Shown: positions 1 to 9,814, counted from the stretch's first letter. The stretch is 64,000 nucleotides of DNA from CAYMEV01 sp964389675 [NCBI: uncultured Candidatus Sumerlaeota bacterium] (GCA_964389675.1 CAYMEV010000008.1:62001-126000); one strand, 5' to 3'. Notes: a model not told the origin generated them from the sequence alone. Program-made: numbers and translations.

Positions 1-442
1 TTACAACAAATGCTAAAAATATCGCAACAGCAATATTGTTTTTTATTATCTCGTCATACTCTTTTATTCTCCTGTTCATTACAGAAAAAAGCCACATCGA
101 TATACCGGCCAGGATAATGGACAGCACAGCCATAATAATGACAAACAGCATGGCAGTGCCTATGGTTGAAACCACGGTAAGCCCGGATGTCCTGCTGATC
201 ATGGAAGTCCTGATTACTGTCATAACAGGGTGAATGGCATGGCGGAGCAGTATTGCCTGGCTTAAGAGGATAGAGCCCAGCATTATGGAAACAGACACAT
301 TGCCATCGAGAAGATGCTGAGCTTCATCTATCTTTCTGGTTATTAGAAGGTCAATCTTATAGATCAAAAATATCAGGATAATGCTCATAATTCCGGATAG
401 AAGAACAGCAGACACACCTGTTGCAATATTTATGATATTCAT
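1..442 (-). CDS. DUF350-type membrane protein, C-terminus cut by window edge
   Basis: The minus strand is open from an ATG at 442 to base 1 (147 codons), so the C-terminus lies outside the window. The start is supported by AAGGGGGAT a few bases upstream. The protein is very hydrophobic with four predicted membrane segments arranged as two similar halves. Each half has a short motif of the type GNVSVSIMLG or NNIAVAIFLA following a polar stretch, which is the internal repeat seen in DUF350 (YjfL-like) inner-membrane proteins. The molecular role of that family is not well established. It is divergent from trkA and shares the intergenic region 443-706 with it. The family call rests on recalled motif similarity; the coding call is solid. 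Confidence 0.7.
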   Translation of the reverse strand, partial: MNIINIATGVSAVLLSGIMSIILIFLIYKIDLLITRKIDEAQHLLDGNVSVSIMLGSILLSQAILLRHAIHPVMTVIRTSMISRTSGLTVVSTIGTAMLFVIIMAVLSIILAGISMWLFSVMNRRIKEYDEIIKNNIAVAIFLAFVV

Positions 443-638
443 ATTTATCCCCCTTTATTTCAGCTGTAAAAAGATTATTCAGCATAATGATAAAAGTCAA
501 AATCTTTTCACTTCAATTACTGTATTAAAAAATTTTCTTTATTATTACTGAATTTTATATTAAACGGTCTTTATTTCAGAAGAAAGGCCTGGTTTTATCC
601 TTATCCTTTTTTTAGAGGAAGCGGAAACTAAATTTTTA

Positions 639-666
639 TTGAAAGAGCCTGAAAGGCTGGTATAGT
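639..666 (+). promoter_or_regulatory. Putative sigma-70 promoter of trkA-trkH
   Basis: TTGAAA at 639-644 and TATAGT at 661-666 are separated by 16 bases. Transcription would begin near 673, giving a leader of about 34 bases before the trkA ATG. This is pattern matching only. Nothing else is recognisable in the 443-706 intergenic stretch apart from AT-rich DNA and the ribosome binding site of the divergent membrane protein. Confidence 0.4.
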
Positions 667-706
667 CCAGTTAATAATTATTTTTAAGTAAAGCGGGTGC
701 AGGGCT

Positions 707-2107
707 ATGAAGGTCGTTATTGCCGGAGCAGGGACTGCCGGGTATCAGATAGCAAAAGAGCTGATCTCAGAAGGCAAAGACGTCGTTGTCATTGAAAAGG
801 ACGAGGAAATTGCAAAATATGTATCAGATAATCTCGACTGCATGGTGATAACAGGCAAGGTTAATGATATTGACATTCTTGAGCAGGCAGGCCTGGACAA
901 TGCTGACTTTTTTGTGTGCCTGACTGATTCTGATGAGCTTAATATCATCTCCTGCAGCATGGCCCATCATGAATACAGAAAAACATACAATATTGCAAGG
1001 GTCAGGGATAAAAGGTATTATGATACCAAACTGATAAAAAACCCCGATCTTGGAATTGACTATGTCGTAAACCCCGAGATTGAATCGGCAAATACCATAG
1101 CAAAGCTTGTACATCATGGAGTCACAAGTGATATGGTATTTTTCGAGCACAGCAATCTTCAGATGAGAAAGGTACTTGTATCTTCAAATTCAGTACTGGC
1201 CGGAAGAGCCATTTCAGAGCTCAGGAAAATAATTCCGGTGGATTTCCTCATAGCCGGCACGATAAGGGATGATGAGTTCATAATAGCATCAGGAGATACA
1301 GTAATAAGGGAAAATGACCAGCTGTACATTCTCTCAAGCACCGAAAAACTGGATAAGATATTCGGAATTATCGGGAAGGAAAAAAAGAGGATAAACAATA
1401 TTGTAATAGCAGGAGGAGGCACTATCGGGGATTATATACTTGAGATGCTCCTTGGCAAAAGTACAATAAAAACCAGGTTCTCCCATTTCTTCGAAAATCC
1501 CTTCTATCACAGGCAGAAAAAATATATAAGGCTTATAGAAAAGGATGCAGAGCGCGCCAAGATGCTTGCATCAAAATACCATGAAATTCTTGTGATCAAT
1601 GAGGATATAACCGATGAGGATATTTTTGAAGAAGAACAGCTGTTAAACTGCGATCTGATAATAACGACAACAAATAATTCCGAGCTTAATGTATTGATGG
1701 CGATCTACAGCAAGTTATACGGCATAAAGAAAGCAATAGCACTGGTAAAGCAGAAAAATTACCTGAATATTGCAAGCAGGCTTGGCATCGATGCATTGAT
1801 AAGCCCGAATGATTCCATTGTAAATTCAATATTAAAGCTTATAAGAAGGGGCAAGGTAAAGAGCCTTCATACGCTTGCCAGCACGGACGCAGAAGTGATT
1901 GAGATGACCATTGAAAAAAACAGCCCTGTAATAGGCAAGACAATAAAAGACATCCAGCTTCCCGGAAACTGCCTTATCCTGGTGGTAAACAGGGTCAGCA
2001 AAAGCTATATACCGGACGGTGAATTCATAATAGAGGAAAAAGACGATATCATAGTCGTTACGAAAAAGTCAAATCTCGAAGAGATAGAAAGGGTGTTCAT
2101 AGCTTGA
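707..2107 (+). CDS. trkA: Trk potassium transport regulator TrkA (two RCK domains)
   Basis: Cytoplasmic NAD(H)-binding gating subunit that controls potassium uptake through TrkH. The 466-residue protein has two RCK-N/RCK-C units. The first dinucleotide-binding loop is IAGAGTAG near residue 5 with the acidic VVIEKDEE strand end, and the second is IAGGGTIG near residue 234. TrkA-C domains follow each (about 138-220 and 375-466). Length fits the family. In the second half about 20 extra residues, including a basic-aromatic stretch RFSHFFENPFYHRQKK, separate the GxGxxG helix from the RLIEKD strand where most TrkA proteins have a short turn. The stop codon overlaps the TTG start of trkH, so the two are translationally coupled. 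Confidence 0.93.
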   Translation: MKVVIAGAGTAGYQIAKELISEGKDVVVIEKDEEIAKYVSDNLDCMVITGKVNDIDILEQAGLDNADFFVCLTDSDELNIISCSMAHHEYRKTYNIARVRDKRYYDTKLIKNPDLGIDYVVNPEIESANTIAKLVHHGVTSDMVFFEHSNLQMRKVLVSSNSVLAGRAISELRKIIPVDFLIAGTIRDDEFIIASGDTVIRENDQLYILSSTEKLDKIFGIIGKEKKRINNIVIAGGGTIGDYILEMLLGKSTIKTRFSHFFENPFYHRQKKYIRLIEKDAERAKMLASKYHEILVINEDITDEDIFEEEQLLNCDLIITTTNNSELNVLMAIYSKLYGIKKAIALVKQKNYLNIASRLGIDALISPNDSIVNSILKLIRRGKVKSLHTLASTDAEVIEMTIEKNSPVIGKTIKDIQLPGNCLILVVNRVSKSYIPDGEFIIEEKDDIIVVTKKSNLEEIERVFIA

Positions 2108-3555
2108 ACATTAGATCTGTAACAAGAATGCTTTCGATCATACTTGCCATCATTGCCCTTTTTATGCTTCTGCCTGTGGCAGTATCCGTCTATTATCATG
2201 AATACGGGATCATAAGGTCATTCATTATCCCGATCATCATGATTGTAGTCCTGACCATGGCTGTACTACATCTGACAAGGCATAATAAAAGGGATTTTCT
2301 CTCAATAAGGGATGGTTTTTTGCTTGTATCCTCAAGCTGGATCTCAGCATCCTTTTTCGGTGCGATCCCCTTCTATATTTCAGGGCATATCCCCTCTTTC
2401 ATTGATGCATACTTTGAGACAATGTCCGGTTTTACAACAACCGGGGCAACAATACTTACCGACATCGAAGCGCTCCCGATGGGCCTCCTGTTCTGGAGAA
2501 GCCTGACACACTGGCTCGGGGGCATGGGGATAGTAGTCCTGACAGTGGCCGTATTCCCCCTCATAGGCATCGGAGGGCTCAAGCTTATAAAAGCAGAAGC
2601 ACCTGGACCGTCTCTTGATAAGATCAGTCCGAGGATCACGCAGACTGCAAAATTTCTGTGGATAATATACCTGGGGCTGACTGCTGCGGAAATAATCCTG
2701 CTCATGCTCGCAGGGATGAACCTTTTTGATGCTGTCACCCATACATTCGGCACACTTGCGACAGGAGGGTTCTCCCCGAAGAACCAGAGCATCGGGTTTT
2801 ATGCATCTCCTTACATCCACTGGATAATAACCATCTTCATGCTTGCGGCTGGTGTTAATTTCTCACTCTATTTCAGGGTCTTTTCCGGAAATATCAGGGC
2901 ATTCTTCAAGAATATAGAATTCAGGATTTATATATCCATTTTTATTGCTGCCGCCGTGCTCATAAGCCTTAACCTCTTTTATGTATCTGAGAACGGCCTT
3001 TCTGACTCCATACGGCATGCCAGCTTCCAGTCGGCAAGCATACTGACAACGACAGGCTATTCGACCCAGGATTTTGAGGCCTGGCCGTTTTTCTCAAAGA
3101 TCATACTGTTTACCCTTATGTGGGTGGGAGGATGCTCAGGAAGCACAGGGGGAGGCATTAAGGTAATAAGGATAATAGTGATGTTCAAGAACAGCATAAA
3201 GGAGATGAAATACCTCCTGCACCCGAGAAGCGTATCATGGGTCAGGATAGGTGACAATATTGTAAAAAAGGACATCTTATATTCAATATCCGCATTCATC
3301 TTTCTTTATGTCCTGCTGATAATTGCTGCAACTGCCGTTGTTGCAAGCGGAGGAAATGATATCACTACATCCATAAGCTCAGCCCTTGTTACGCTCGGCA
3401 ATATAGGGCCAGGTTTCGGGAAGATCGGGGCTTCAATGAACTATGGCTTTCTTCAGGGTTATATAAAGATCTTCTTAAGCTTTATAATGATGGCTGGAAG
3501 GCTTGAGCTGTTTACAGTACTTGTGATCTTCACACCGCAATTCTGGAAAATATAG
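2104..3555 (+). CDS. trkH: Trk potassium transport system, membrane subunit TrkH
   Basis: Inner-membrane potassium channel/transporter subunit partnered by TrkA. The 483-residue protein has about ten membrane segments arranged as four M1-P-M2 units. The four pore loops are visible with their filter glycines: TMSGFTTTGATIL, TFGTLATGGFSP, ILTTTGYSTQDF and LVTLGNIGPGFG. It starts at a TTG that overlaps the trkA TGA (TTGA), typical of translational coupling. Family length is usual. Together with trkA it forms a two-gene operon; no further plus-strand gene follows because the next genes are convergent. Confidence 0.93.
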   Translation: MNIRSVTRMLSIILAIIALFMLLPVAVSVYYHEYGIIRSFIIPIIMIVVLTMAVLHLTRHNKRDFLSIRDGFLLVSSSWISASFFGAIPFYISGHIPSFIDAYFETMSGFTTTGATILTDIEALPMGLLFWRSLTHWLGGMGIVVLTVAVFPLIGIGGLKLIKAEAPGPSLDKISPRITQTAKFLWIIYLGLTAAEIILLMLAGMNLFDAVTHTFGTLATGGFSPKNQSIGFYASPYIHWIITIFMLAAGVNFSLYFRVFSGNIRAFFKNIEFRIYISIFIAAAVLISLNLFYVSENGLSDSIRHASFQSASILTTTGYSTQDFEAWPFFSKIILFTLMWVGGCSGSTGGGIKVIRIIVMFKNSIKEMKYLLHPRSVSWVRIGDNIVKKDILYSISAFIFLYVLLIIAATAVVASGGNDITTSISSALVTLGNIGPGFGKIGASMNYGFLQGYIKIFLSFIMMAGRLELFTVLVIFTPQFWKI

Positions 3556-3566
3556 GATCTCTCCTC

Positions 3567-4007
3567 TTATCCTTTATGATCTGCCCTGCTTGCACCGTAA
3601 GACAGCAGAATATCATAGAACTGAGGGGCTTTGTCTGTTTTGAAATCATATTGAAGACTGCCCTTCCATCCGGTACGAAAGGCCGAAGCCTCAAATGATA
3701 TTGACAGGGTTTCGGGCTTTGGCATGCCTATATAAAGCTCTTTGATACCGGGATCGGATAACAGGATATTTATCTGGCGTTTGCCGAATGAATAAAAGAT
3801 GATCCTTGAGGCAGTAACAGCAAGAAAGCCTAAAAACCAGCTTCTACGGCAGATATAGCGCTTGTGCGGGCCCTTTACATTTCCTGCCCTGAACCATCCG
3901 CTGATGCCCTCTTCCAGGATCCTGATATTCTCTGATTCGATAACCTGCCTGATCTTCCCGGGAACGGACCCGATCCTGAAAAGCCTGTATAAAATAGATT
4001 TTTTCAT
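3567..4007 (-). CDS. Hypothetical protein, possibly PH/GRAM-like fold
   Basis: A 146-residue basic soluble protein that I do not recognise with certainty. Its N-terminal 45 residues are charged and helical. From about residue 55 it alternates short hydrophobic strands (WFLGFLAVTASRIIFYSFGK, INILLSDPGIKELYIGM, TLSISFEA) in a way that recalls bacterial PH-like or GRAM domains, but no diagnostic motif is present. It begins four bases after the stop of the upstream amidohydrolase gene, so both are probably on one transcript. It converges on trkH with an 11-base gap. Function unknown. Confidence 0.6.
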   Translation of the reverse strand: MKKSILYRLFRIGSVPGKIRQVIESENIRILEEGISGWFRAGNVKGPHKRYICRRSWFLGFLAVTASRIIFYSFGKRQINILLSDPGIKELYIGMPKPETLSISFEASAFRTGWKGSLQYDFKTDKAPQFYDILLSYGASRADHKG

Positions 4008-4011
4008 ATTA

Positions 4012-5205
4012 TCAGCCTCTTATATTCTTAATAATTTTCCCCTCTTTCATTATAAAAACTATACTTTCCTTTTTTGTCAGAACTCCGGTATCCTCAAGCG
4101 GATTCCCCTCAAACGCCACAATATCTGCAAGCTTGCCGTCCTCGATAGAGCCTGTCCGGCTGTCGATGCCCAGTATCTGTGCTGCTGTCAGGGTAGCAGA
4201 CTGGAACGCACGGTTCACAGGCATGCCGAATTCTATAAGGTTAGCTATCTCTGCAAGGTTCTGCCCATGATAATTAAACGGCGTTCCTGCATCTGTCCCT
4301 GCTCCTGTAATTACCCCGGAGCTAATTGTCTTACCTATGCTTCGGAAGATCTCGGGCTTCAATGTTTCCAGTTTCTTTATCATAAAATCAGGGATCAGCC
4401 TTTTTGAAGCGCTGTCAAAAAGATCAAGGGCTGCCTTTATTGTAGGTATCACAGCCTTTCGGTCCTGTTTCATGAAATCAGCTATCCGGTCATTCATGCC
4501 GTAACCGTGTTCAATGGTATCTATGCCTGCTTTCAGTGCATTCATTATTCCCTCTGCACTCTGCGCATGAGCAGCGGTCTTTCTTCCGGCTTTCCTGGCC
4601 TCTGCAACCCCTGCAGACATTTCCCCGACAGAAAGCTGTATTGCTCCTGCCTCTACACCGGGCGTGATCACTCCGCCGGTCGCCATAAGCTTTATTATGT
4701 CCGCCCCCTTCTTAACCTGCTCCCTGACAGCCCTTGCCATATCATCAGGGCCGTCTGCTTCCCTCCCCCCGATCTGCCAGCCATGGCCCCCTGTCATGCA
4801 TATCAGCCTCCCGCCTGCAAGTATCCTGGGGCCTTTCAGCGTTCCGTTGTTTATAGAATTCCTCAGGGAAATATCAATAAAATCCATACCCCCCATATCC
4901 CGTACCGTGGTTACCCCAGCCATCAGGGTATCCTCTGCAAACCTGCATGCCCTGTAGGCAATATCATAATGATCATCTGATGAATAGATCGAGCCTGAAT
5001 CAGGCCTTCCATCAAGGCAGAGATGCACATGACAGTCAATAAACCCCGGAAAGATCGTACATCCGGAAAGGTCTACCCCTTCACTGCCCTCCGGGGTATT
5101 TTTGCATATCCCTTCTATCCTGCCGTCCTCAACAAGGACTGAAGATCTTTCAATTATCTCCCCGTTCCCTACGAATATCCGTGCATTCTTCAGGACTGTT
5201 CTCAT
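4012..5205 (-). CDS. Amidohydrolase family protein (imidazolonepropionase/Xaa-Pro dipeptidase-like)
   Basis: Probable metal-dependent hydrolase of the TIM-barrel amidohydrolase superfamily. Metal ligands are in the expected order: His59 and His61 in GFIDCHVH, the likely carboxylated Lys172 in DIIKLMATGGV, His213 in AAHAQS, His233 in DTIEHGYG and Asp305 in GAGTDAGTP. The KLMATGGV and GTDAG context is that of the cytoplasmic group acting on N-acyl amino acids or Xaa-Pro dipeptides. There is no signal peptide. The ATG at 5205 has GGAG eight bases upstream. Substrate cannot be read from sequence. It heads a two-gene operon with the unknown protein at 3567-4007. Confidence 0.85.
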   Translation of the reverse strand: MRTVLKNARIFVGNGEIIERSSVLVEDGRIEGICKNTPEGSEGVDLSGCTIFPGFIDCHVHLCLDGRPDSGSIYSSDDHYDIAYRACRFAEDTLMAGVTTVRDMGGMDFIDISLRNSINNGTLKGPRILAGGRLICMTGGHGWQIGGREADGPDDMARAVREQVKKGADIIKLMATGGVITPGVEAGAIQLSVGEMSAGVAEARKAGRKTAAHAQSAEGIMNALKAGIDTIEHGYGMNDRIADFMKQDRKAVIPTIKAALDLFDSASKRLIPDFMIKKLETLKPEIFRSIGKTISSGVITGAGTDAGTPFNYHGQNLAEIANLIEFGMPVNRAFQSATLTAAQILGIDSRTGSIEDGKLADIVAFEGNPLEDTGVLTKKESIVFIMKEGKIIKNIRG

Positions 5206-5352
5206 AACCGCACTCCAAAATATAAATTAGATCAGCTATAATGCAATATTATCTTCTTATATAGCAATAATGTCAAAAATTATTAAAACAGCAATAAACT
5301 GAATTCAAAAATGAAATGCCTCTACAGGAAATCAAAAAAATATTAATTTTTA

Positions 5353-5380
5353 TTTACAAAAATAATTTTTATATTATAAT
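5353..5380 (+). promoter_or_regulatory. Putative promoter of the TPR/kinase-like gene
   Basis: TTTACA (5353-5358) and TATAAT (5375-5380) are 16 bases apart inside very AT-rich DNA. A second TATAAT lies at 5398-5403 without a good -35 partner. The downstream gene has only a weak ribosome binding site. Assignment is tentative because the AT-rich context makes chance matches likely. Confidence 0.35.
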
Positions 5381-5417
5381 TATAATTAATACAGGTCTAT
5401 AATCGGGTCTGAAAACC

Positions 5418-8400
5418 ATGTTGAAGAATAACAGGGAAATATTCTCAAGCCTCGTTAATGTTGCTGAAAATCTCAGCAGGAAGGGTCTATATCATGATGC
5501 CATCAGGGAATATAAGAGCATTCTGGGGCTTTTCCCTCATGAAAAGAAGCTTTATAATACATTGGGCGACCTTTACCAGATGCTCAGGGACTGGGATAAT
5601 GCATCCAGGTACTATGCATCCTATGCAAGGGCCCTTGAGAAGAACAATTACCCCCTGCAGGCAATAGCCGTCTACAGGAAGATCATCCGTATTAACAGAA
5701 AAGACCCGGAGATATATTCAAGGCTGGCTGATCTTTATAACAGGCAGGGTTTTACGGCAGAATCCGTTTCATTATACCAGGACCTGGCTGCATTTTATGA
5801 GAAGCATCAGCAGACAAGGAACTCAATTTCTGTATATGAAAAGATGAATGAAATTCAGCCTGACAACCTCGAGCTGCTTGAGAATCTTGCCGACAGGTAC
5901 ATTGCGGAGGGAATGAACTATAAGGCAACAGAAAAGTACCTGAAATTTGCATATTCCATGACAGCCAGAAACAATCTGGACGATGCACTGGAGATCTTTA
6001 ATAAAATATTTGAAATAGACCCGCATAACATAAATGCAAAAAAAGGTATACTGGCCCTGTTCCTGCAGAAAGGCGATTATGAAAAAGCTGAAGCTGAAAT
6101 AATAAAGGCAGTTGATTCAGATGAATGCGAATATATCCTGGAAGGCATCGACTTTCAGGATGCAGAAAAGGCTGACAGGATGTTCAACCGCCTTGTCCAG
6201 TACAGCCCGGATAATACTGTCCTGCTGGAAAAATATGCATTTATCCTGTTAAAGATGACTAATTCCTCAAAATCAGAAGAATATTTTAAATGGATAGGTG
6301 AATACTACAAATCAAAGGGCAATCTTGCCATGATAATTGAGATATTCAGCAGGGCTAAAGGCCTAAAAAAGGAATTCCTGTATCCCTACAGAATGCTGAT
6401 TGATGCATACAGCATGCTGAAACAGGAAGAAAGAAAGTACAAAACCATGAAGGAGCTTGCTTTCAGATTATGCGAATCCGGTGAATATTCAGAAGCCATA
6501 GCTGTCTTTAATGAAATAAGGCCGGGGTATTTGAATGATGATGAATCGTTAAGCTATTTAAAAACCATACCCGGCAAGCTGAAAAATACGTGCCTGATCC
6601 TGAATAACAGGAAAGGACACCCCAGGGATGACAGGACAGCTGTTAATTATTCTACGCTGAAAGATTTAAATAAACAGCAGCATGCTGACATGACGCAAAT
6701 GGATATAATGGATGCTGAATTACCTGTATATCATGACCCTGAAGCACTTGATAAAATGGCTGATGAGATCTACAGCTATTACAATGATATAGTTAAAGAG
6801 TCTGAAAATGATGCTCTAATTTCTGATAAGCTCGCCATGCTTGAGGAAATGGAAACAGTGGATATTTTCAGCCAGCCGGGGAAACATGCGGTTTATGACC
6901 CGAATACCCCTCTGCATCTTCTGATTAACATGAGCAATGATATAAAGAATTCCCTCAGCGGGATCATCGGCTTTCTTAACCTCCTGAAAGAGACCCCTCA
7001 GGACAATTCCCAGCTTCAGTATATAGAAAACGCCGCCATTTCAGCCAGGACCCTGCTGAATAATATGGAAAACATAGTTGATATATGCATGCTGGAAACA
7101 GACAGGCTGACCCTGGAAACATCAAAGACTGACATGCCGGCGCTTTTAAGACAGGCGCTCGAGGCTATAAGGGCTCAGGCGTGGAATAAGAATATTGAAA
7201 TTCTATATGATCAGGGCCCTGACATGCCCCGATTTGCAGATACTGATCCAGTTCAGCTGAAAAAGATACTTATAAGCTTCCTTATAAACGCTGTAAAACA
7301 TACTGAAAGCGGGGAAATTGAGCTGAAAATAAATTTTAGCCCGCATGATGAAAGGAAGGGTATCTTCAATTTTTCCATACGAGATACAGGCCTTATAATC
7401 CGCCAGGAAAAAAAGAAGGAGATAATCAGTGTTCTTAATGAGAATGATGAGCTTAATAACAGCAGGTCGGATTATACGAAGCTTGGCCTGATACTGGCTA
7501 ACCATATCCTTAGGAAGATGGGAAGCAGGATCAATTTCTCAAGCGAGCCGGACAGGGGGACAACCTATTTCTTCCAGTTAGAGACAGAATATGATTACGG
7601 CAGGAGCCATAAAAAAAACAGGCTGAAAAACCTGAAAAAGATCCTTTTGATAGATGATAATGATGAAAGCATCAGAATCATCAAAGAGATGCTGGCAGGC
7701 TGGGAAATAGACTGCATAAGCTGTAATGGCGGATACCATGCCATAAAGCTGATTGAAGCATCAGAACCATTTGATGCAGTTCTGATCGACTATGATATGC
7801 CGGTCCTTAATGGAATAGAAACAGTAAAGGTAATAAGGAAGGACCTGAAAATACCTGCCGGCAAGCTTCCTGTCGTCCTGCTTCATAACCTGTGCGATAC
7901 CGGCCCTATTGAGGCAGAATGCAAAAAGCTTGATATTTACCAGAATATTCAAAAGCCGGTTATGCCGGATGGCCTCTTTCATGCTCTAAAGAATATTATC
8001 AGCACTGAAACAGACAAAAAGGGCAATATGGATACAAAAGAAGGCCTTTTAAAGAAAACCAGGCAAGGCGGTCCTGTTATTCTAATCGCAGAGTATTTCA
8101 ATATCAATATGCTTCTTCTGGTAGAATTGATCAGCAATATATATCCGGACGCTTGTATACTGAAAGCATCAAACGGGATAGAGGCAATAGAAATATTTGA
8201 AAGGGAAAGCCCTGACCTTATTCTAATGAATGTTCAGATGCCGGTCATGAGCGGAATAGAGGCCGCAAAAGCAATAAGGGAAAAGGAAAACCATTCAGAT
8301 GATCATACCCCTATTATTGCACTTTCAACGGAAAAGAGGGAGAGTGAAAAAATCATATGTTCAAATGCAGGCATGGACTGGTTTTTATCAGTCCCTGTCA

Positions 8401-8447
8401 GTAATGGACAGCTGGAACAGATCCTCAAAAAGATCAAAATACTCTGA
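5418..8447 (+). CDS. TPR repeat / degenerate histidine kinase / double receiver protein
   Basis: A 1009-residue cytoplasmic signalling protein without membrane segments. Residues 1-370 are TPR-like helical repeats (for example YHDAIREYKSIL, PLQAIAVYRKII). Residues 490-560 are a HisKA-like dimerisation helix, but where active kinases read SHEIRTPL this one reads SNDIKNSL, so the phospho-accepting His is Asn507. Residues 600-725 are an HATPase domain with an N-box asparagine (FLINAVKHT) and a DTGLI/GTTYFF frame, partly eroded. Receiver 1 (about 740-862) keeps the acidic pair IDDND, Asp791 (IDYDMP) and Lys-Pro. Receiver 2 (about 884-1009) has Asn938 in place of Asp (LMNVQMP), lacks the conserved lysine and the acidic pair is EY. 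It stands alone as a gene. Probably a phosphorylation-responsive scaffold rather than a kinase. Confidence 0.85.
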   Translation: MLKNNREIFSSLVNVAENLSRKGLYHDAIREYKSILGLFPHEKKLYNTLGDLYQMLRDWDNASRYYASYARALEKNNYPLQAIAVYRKIIRINRKDPEIYSRLADLYNRQGFTAESVSLYQDLAAFYEKHQQTRNSISVYEKMNEIQPDNLELLENLADRYIAEGMNYKATEKYLKFAYSMTARNNLDDALEIFNKIFEIDPHNINAKKGILALFLQKGDYEKAEAEIIKAVDSDECEYILEGIDFQDAEKADRMFNRLVQYSPDNTVLLEKYAFILLKMTNSSKSEEYFKWIGEYYKSKGNLAMIIEIFSRAKGLKKEFLYPYRMLIDAYSMLKQEERKYKTMKELAFRLCESGEYSEAIAVFNEIRPGYLNDDESLSYLKTIPGKLKNTCLILNNRKGHPRDDRTAVNYSTLKDLNKQQHADMTQMDIMDAELPVYHDPEALDKMADEIYSYYNDIVKESENDALISDKLAMLEEMETVDIFSQPGKHAVYDPNTPLHLLINMSNDIKNSLSGIIGFLNLLKETPQDNSQLQYIENAAISARTLLNNMENIVDICMLETDRLTLETSKTDMPALLRQALEAIRAQAWNKNIEILYDQGPDMPRFADTDPVQLKKILISFLINAVKHTESGEIELKINFSPHDERKGIFNFSIRDTGLIIRQEKKKEIISVLNENDELNNSRSDYTKLGLILANHILRKMGSRINFSSEPDRGTTYFFQLETEYDYGRSHKKNRLKNLKKILLIDDNDESIRIIKEMLAGWEIDCISCNGGYHAIKLIEASEPFDAVLIDYDMPVLNGIETVKVIRKDLKIPAGKLPVVLLHNLCDTGPIEAECKKLDIYQNIQKPVMPDGLFHALKNIISTETDKKGNMDTKEGLLKKTRQGGPVILIAEYFNINMLLLVELISNIYPDACILKASNGIEAIEIFERESPDLILMNVQMPVMSGIEAAKAIREKENHSDDHTPIIALSTEKRESEKIICSNAGMDWFLSVPVSNGQLEQILKKIKIL

Positions 8448-8551
8448 ATGTGCTTTATGCTATATTTCTGATAAAAAAACCCATAAACAGATGATGTGAA
8501 GTATCCGAATAAGCCGATGCAGCATGATTATCCCAGGTAAGGCAAAGAGGC

Positions 8552-9595
8552 CTAATCAATCCCGCTATACTGATCAATGATGACCTGGAGCATTTTTATA
8601 TTCTCCCTGATACCGCCCGGGCCCCAAATATCTGAGACGATCTCAAATCTTTCAGCACCTGTCCTTAAAACAGCGCCAATATTCCCCTCATTTATGCCAC
8701 CGCTTGCTATGCATGGGATACTGATGCCCTTAAGTGCAAATTCAAGGCACTGAAATCCCTCTTTTATGCATACAGCTTCTTTTATGCCAGTCTCAAATAA
8801 AGGCCCTGCACTGATATAATCCGCTCCTTTTTTTTGAGCATCCCTTGCCTGTTTTTCAGAATGAACCGACACTCCGATGATCCTGCTGCCCAGAATAAGC
8901 CTTGCAGAATCAGCAGGAAGGCCGTCCTGTTCCAGATGCACGCCGTCAGCATCTGTAATTAGGCATATATCAGCATGATCCCTTATAATAAAGACTGCTC
9001 CTCTTTCTTTTGTAATTTCCCTTATTTTAGCACATTCAGAAAGCATTACCCCTCTGCTGATCTTATCTGCACTGTACTGAATGATCCCAATGCCTGCATC
9101 AGCCATCTGTACAGCAGCCTCAATAGTGCCTGCTCCTGAAGAAGGCTTTGCTGAAATAATGCCATAGAGCCCCCTGGGGATATTCTTCCTTATCAGGACA
9201 ATATACTCCTTCTCAATCTGATAGGAATCGAACCTGATCTTCTCGAATTCCTTGCTTTCCTCATAGAGTTTCATAATTTTAAGTGTTTCCTCTATGGTCC
9301 TTACAGCTTCCTGTATCCTCTTGAAGTTCCCGACAGCCATCTGCATCCCGGATGATTTATTATCAATAGAAGAAAAATGGGATGTAATAGTACCGCAGTC
9401 ATTGACAGGATCCCTGTTCGCCAGCAAAGCGCTGTCCATGAAGGACAGCTTTTTACGCATTGAATGGCGGAATTGCCTGAGCCTTGCCTGGACAGGCCTG
9501 TCTTTTATGCAGAACCTTGCATAATCCTCAAGCAGCCTTGCAGCCTCTGATGCCCTGTTAATATTTGCATCCAGCAACCTGTAGTAATTACTCAT
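8552..9595 (-). CDS. thiE: Thiamine-phosphate synthase ThiE with N-terminal ThiD2-like domain
   Basis: Joins the pyrimidine and thiazole halves of thiamine to give thiamine phosphate. The 347-residue protein has an N-terminal helical domain of about 140 residues starting RLLDANINRASEAARLLEDY and containing RDPVNDCGT, the domain found fused to ThiE in cyanobacteria and others. The ThiE barrel follows, with IQYSADKIS, DADGVHLEQDGLP, the SAGPLFETG phosphate loop and IPCIASGGI. The ATG at 9595 has AGGAG upstream. The pyrimidine-binding motif differs somewhat from the usual QYRDK. No thiamine riboswitch could be recognised upstream, and no other thiamine gene is nearby. Confidence 0.85.
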   Translation of the reverse strand: MSNYYRLLDANINRASEAARLLEDYARFCIKDRPVQARLRQFRHSMRKKLSFMDSALLANRDPVNDCGTITSHFSSIDNKSSGMQMAVGNFKRIQEAVRTIEETLKIMKLYEESKEFEKIRFDSYQIEKEYIVLIRKNIPRGLYGIISAKPSSGAGTIEAAVQMADAGIGIIQYSADKISRGVMLSECAKIREITKERGAVFIIRDHADICLITDADGVHLEQDGLPADSARLILGSRIIGVSVHSEKQARDAQKKGADYISAGPLFETGIKEAVCIKEGFQCLEFALKGISIPCIASGGINEGNIGAVLRTGAERFEIVSDIWGPGGIRENIKMLQVIIDQYSGID

Positions 9596-9814
9596 AACTA
9601 AAGCTCCTGTTAAAGATTATTAACCAATAATGCAAATATCACAATAATATTAATAATATTTTTTTAATTTTCAAAACTACCTATAAATATATTATAATTA
9701 TATCAAGTTTTTATCGGCATATTTGACATAATAAGCATGATTTATTAGGGTCTGTTATGAAAATTATTATTATTCCTGTTTTATTCAGCACAGCTTCTCA
9801 GCCTGCATTATACG

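Noticed and set aside
9190-9225. tRNA-like GGAATCGAACC string
   Set aside because: It lies within thiE coding sequence in frame and no acceptor or anticodon stem surrounds it.
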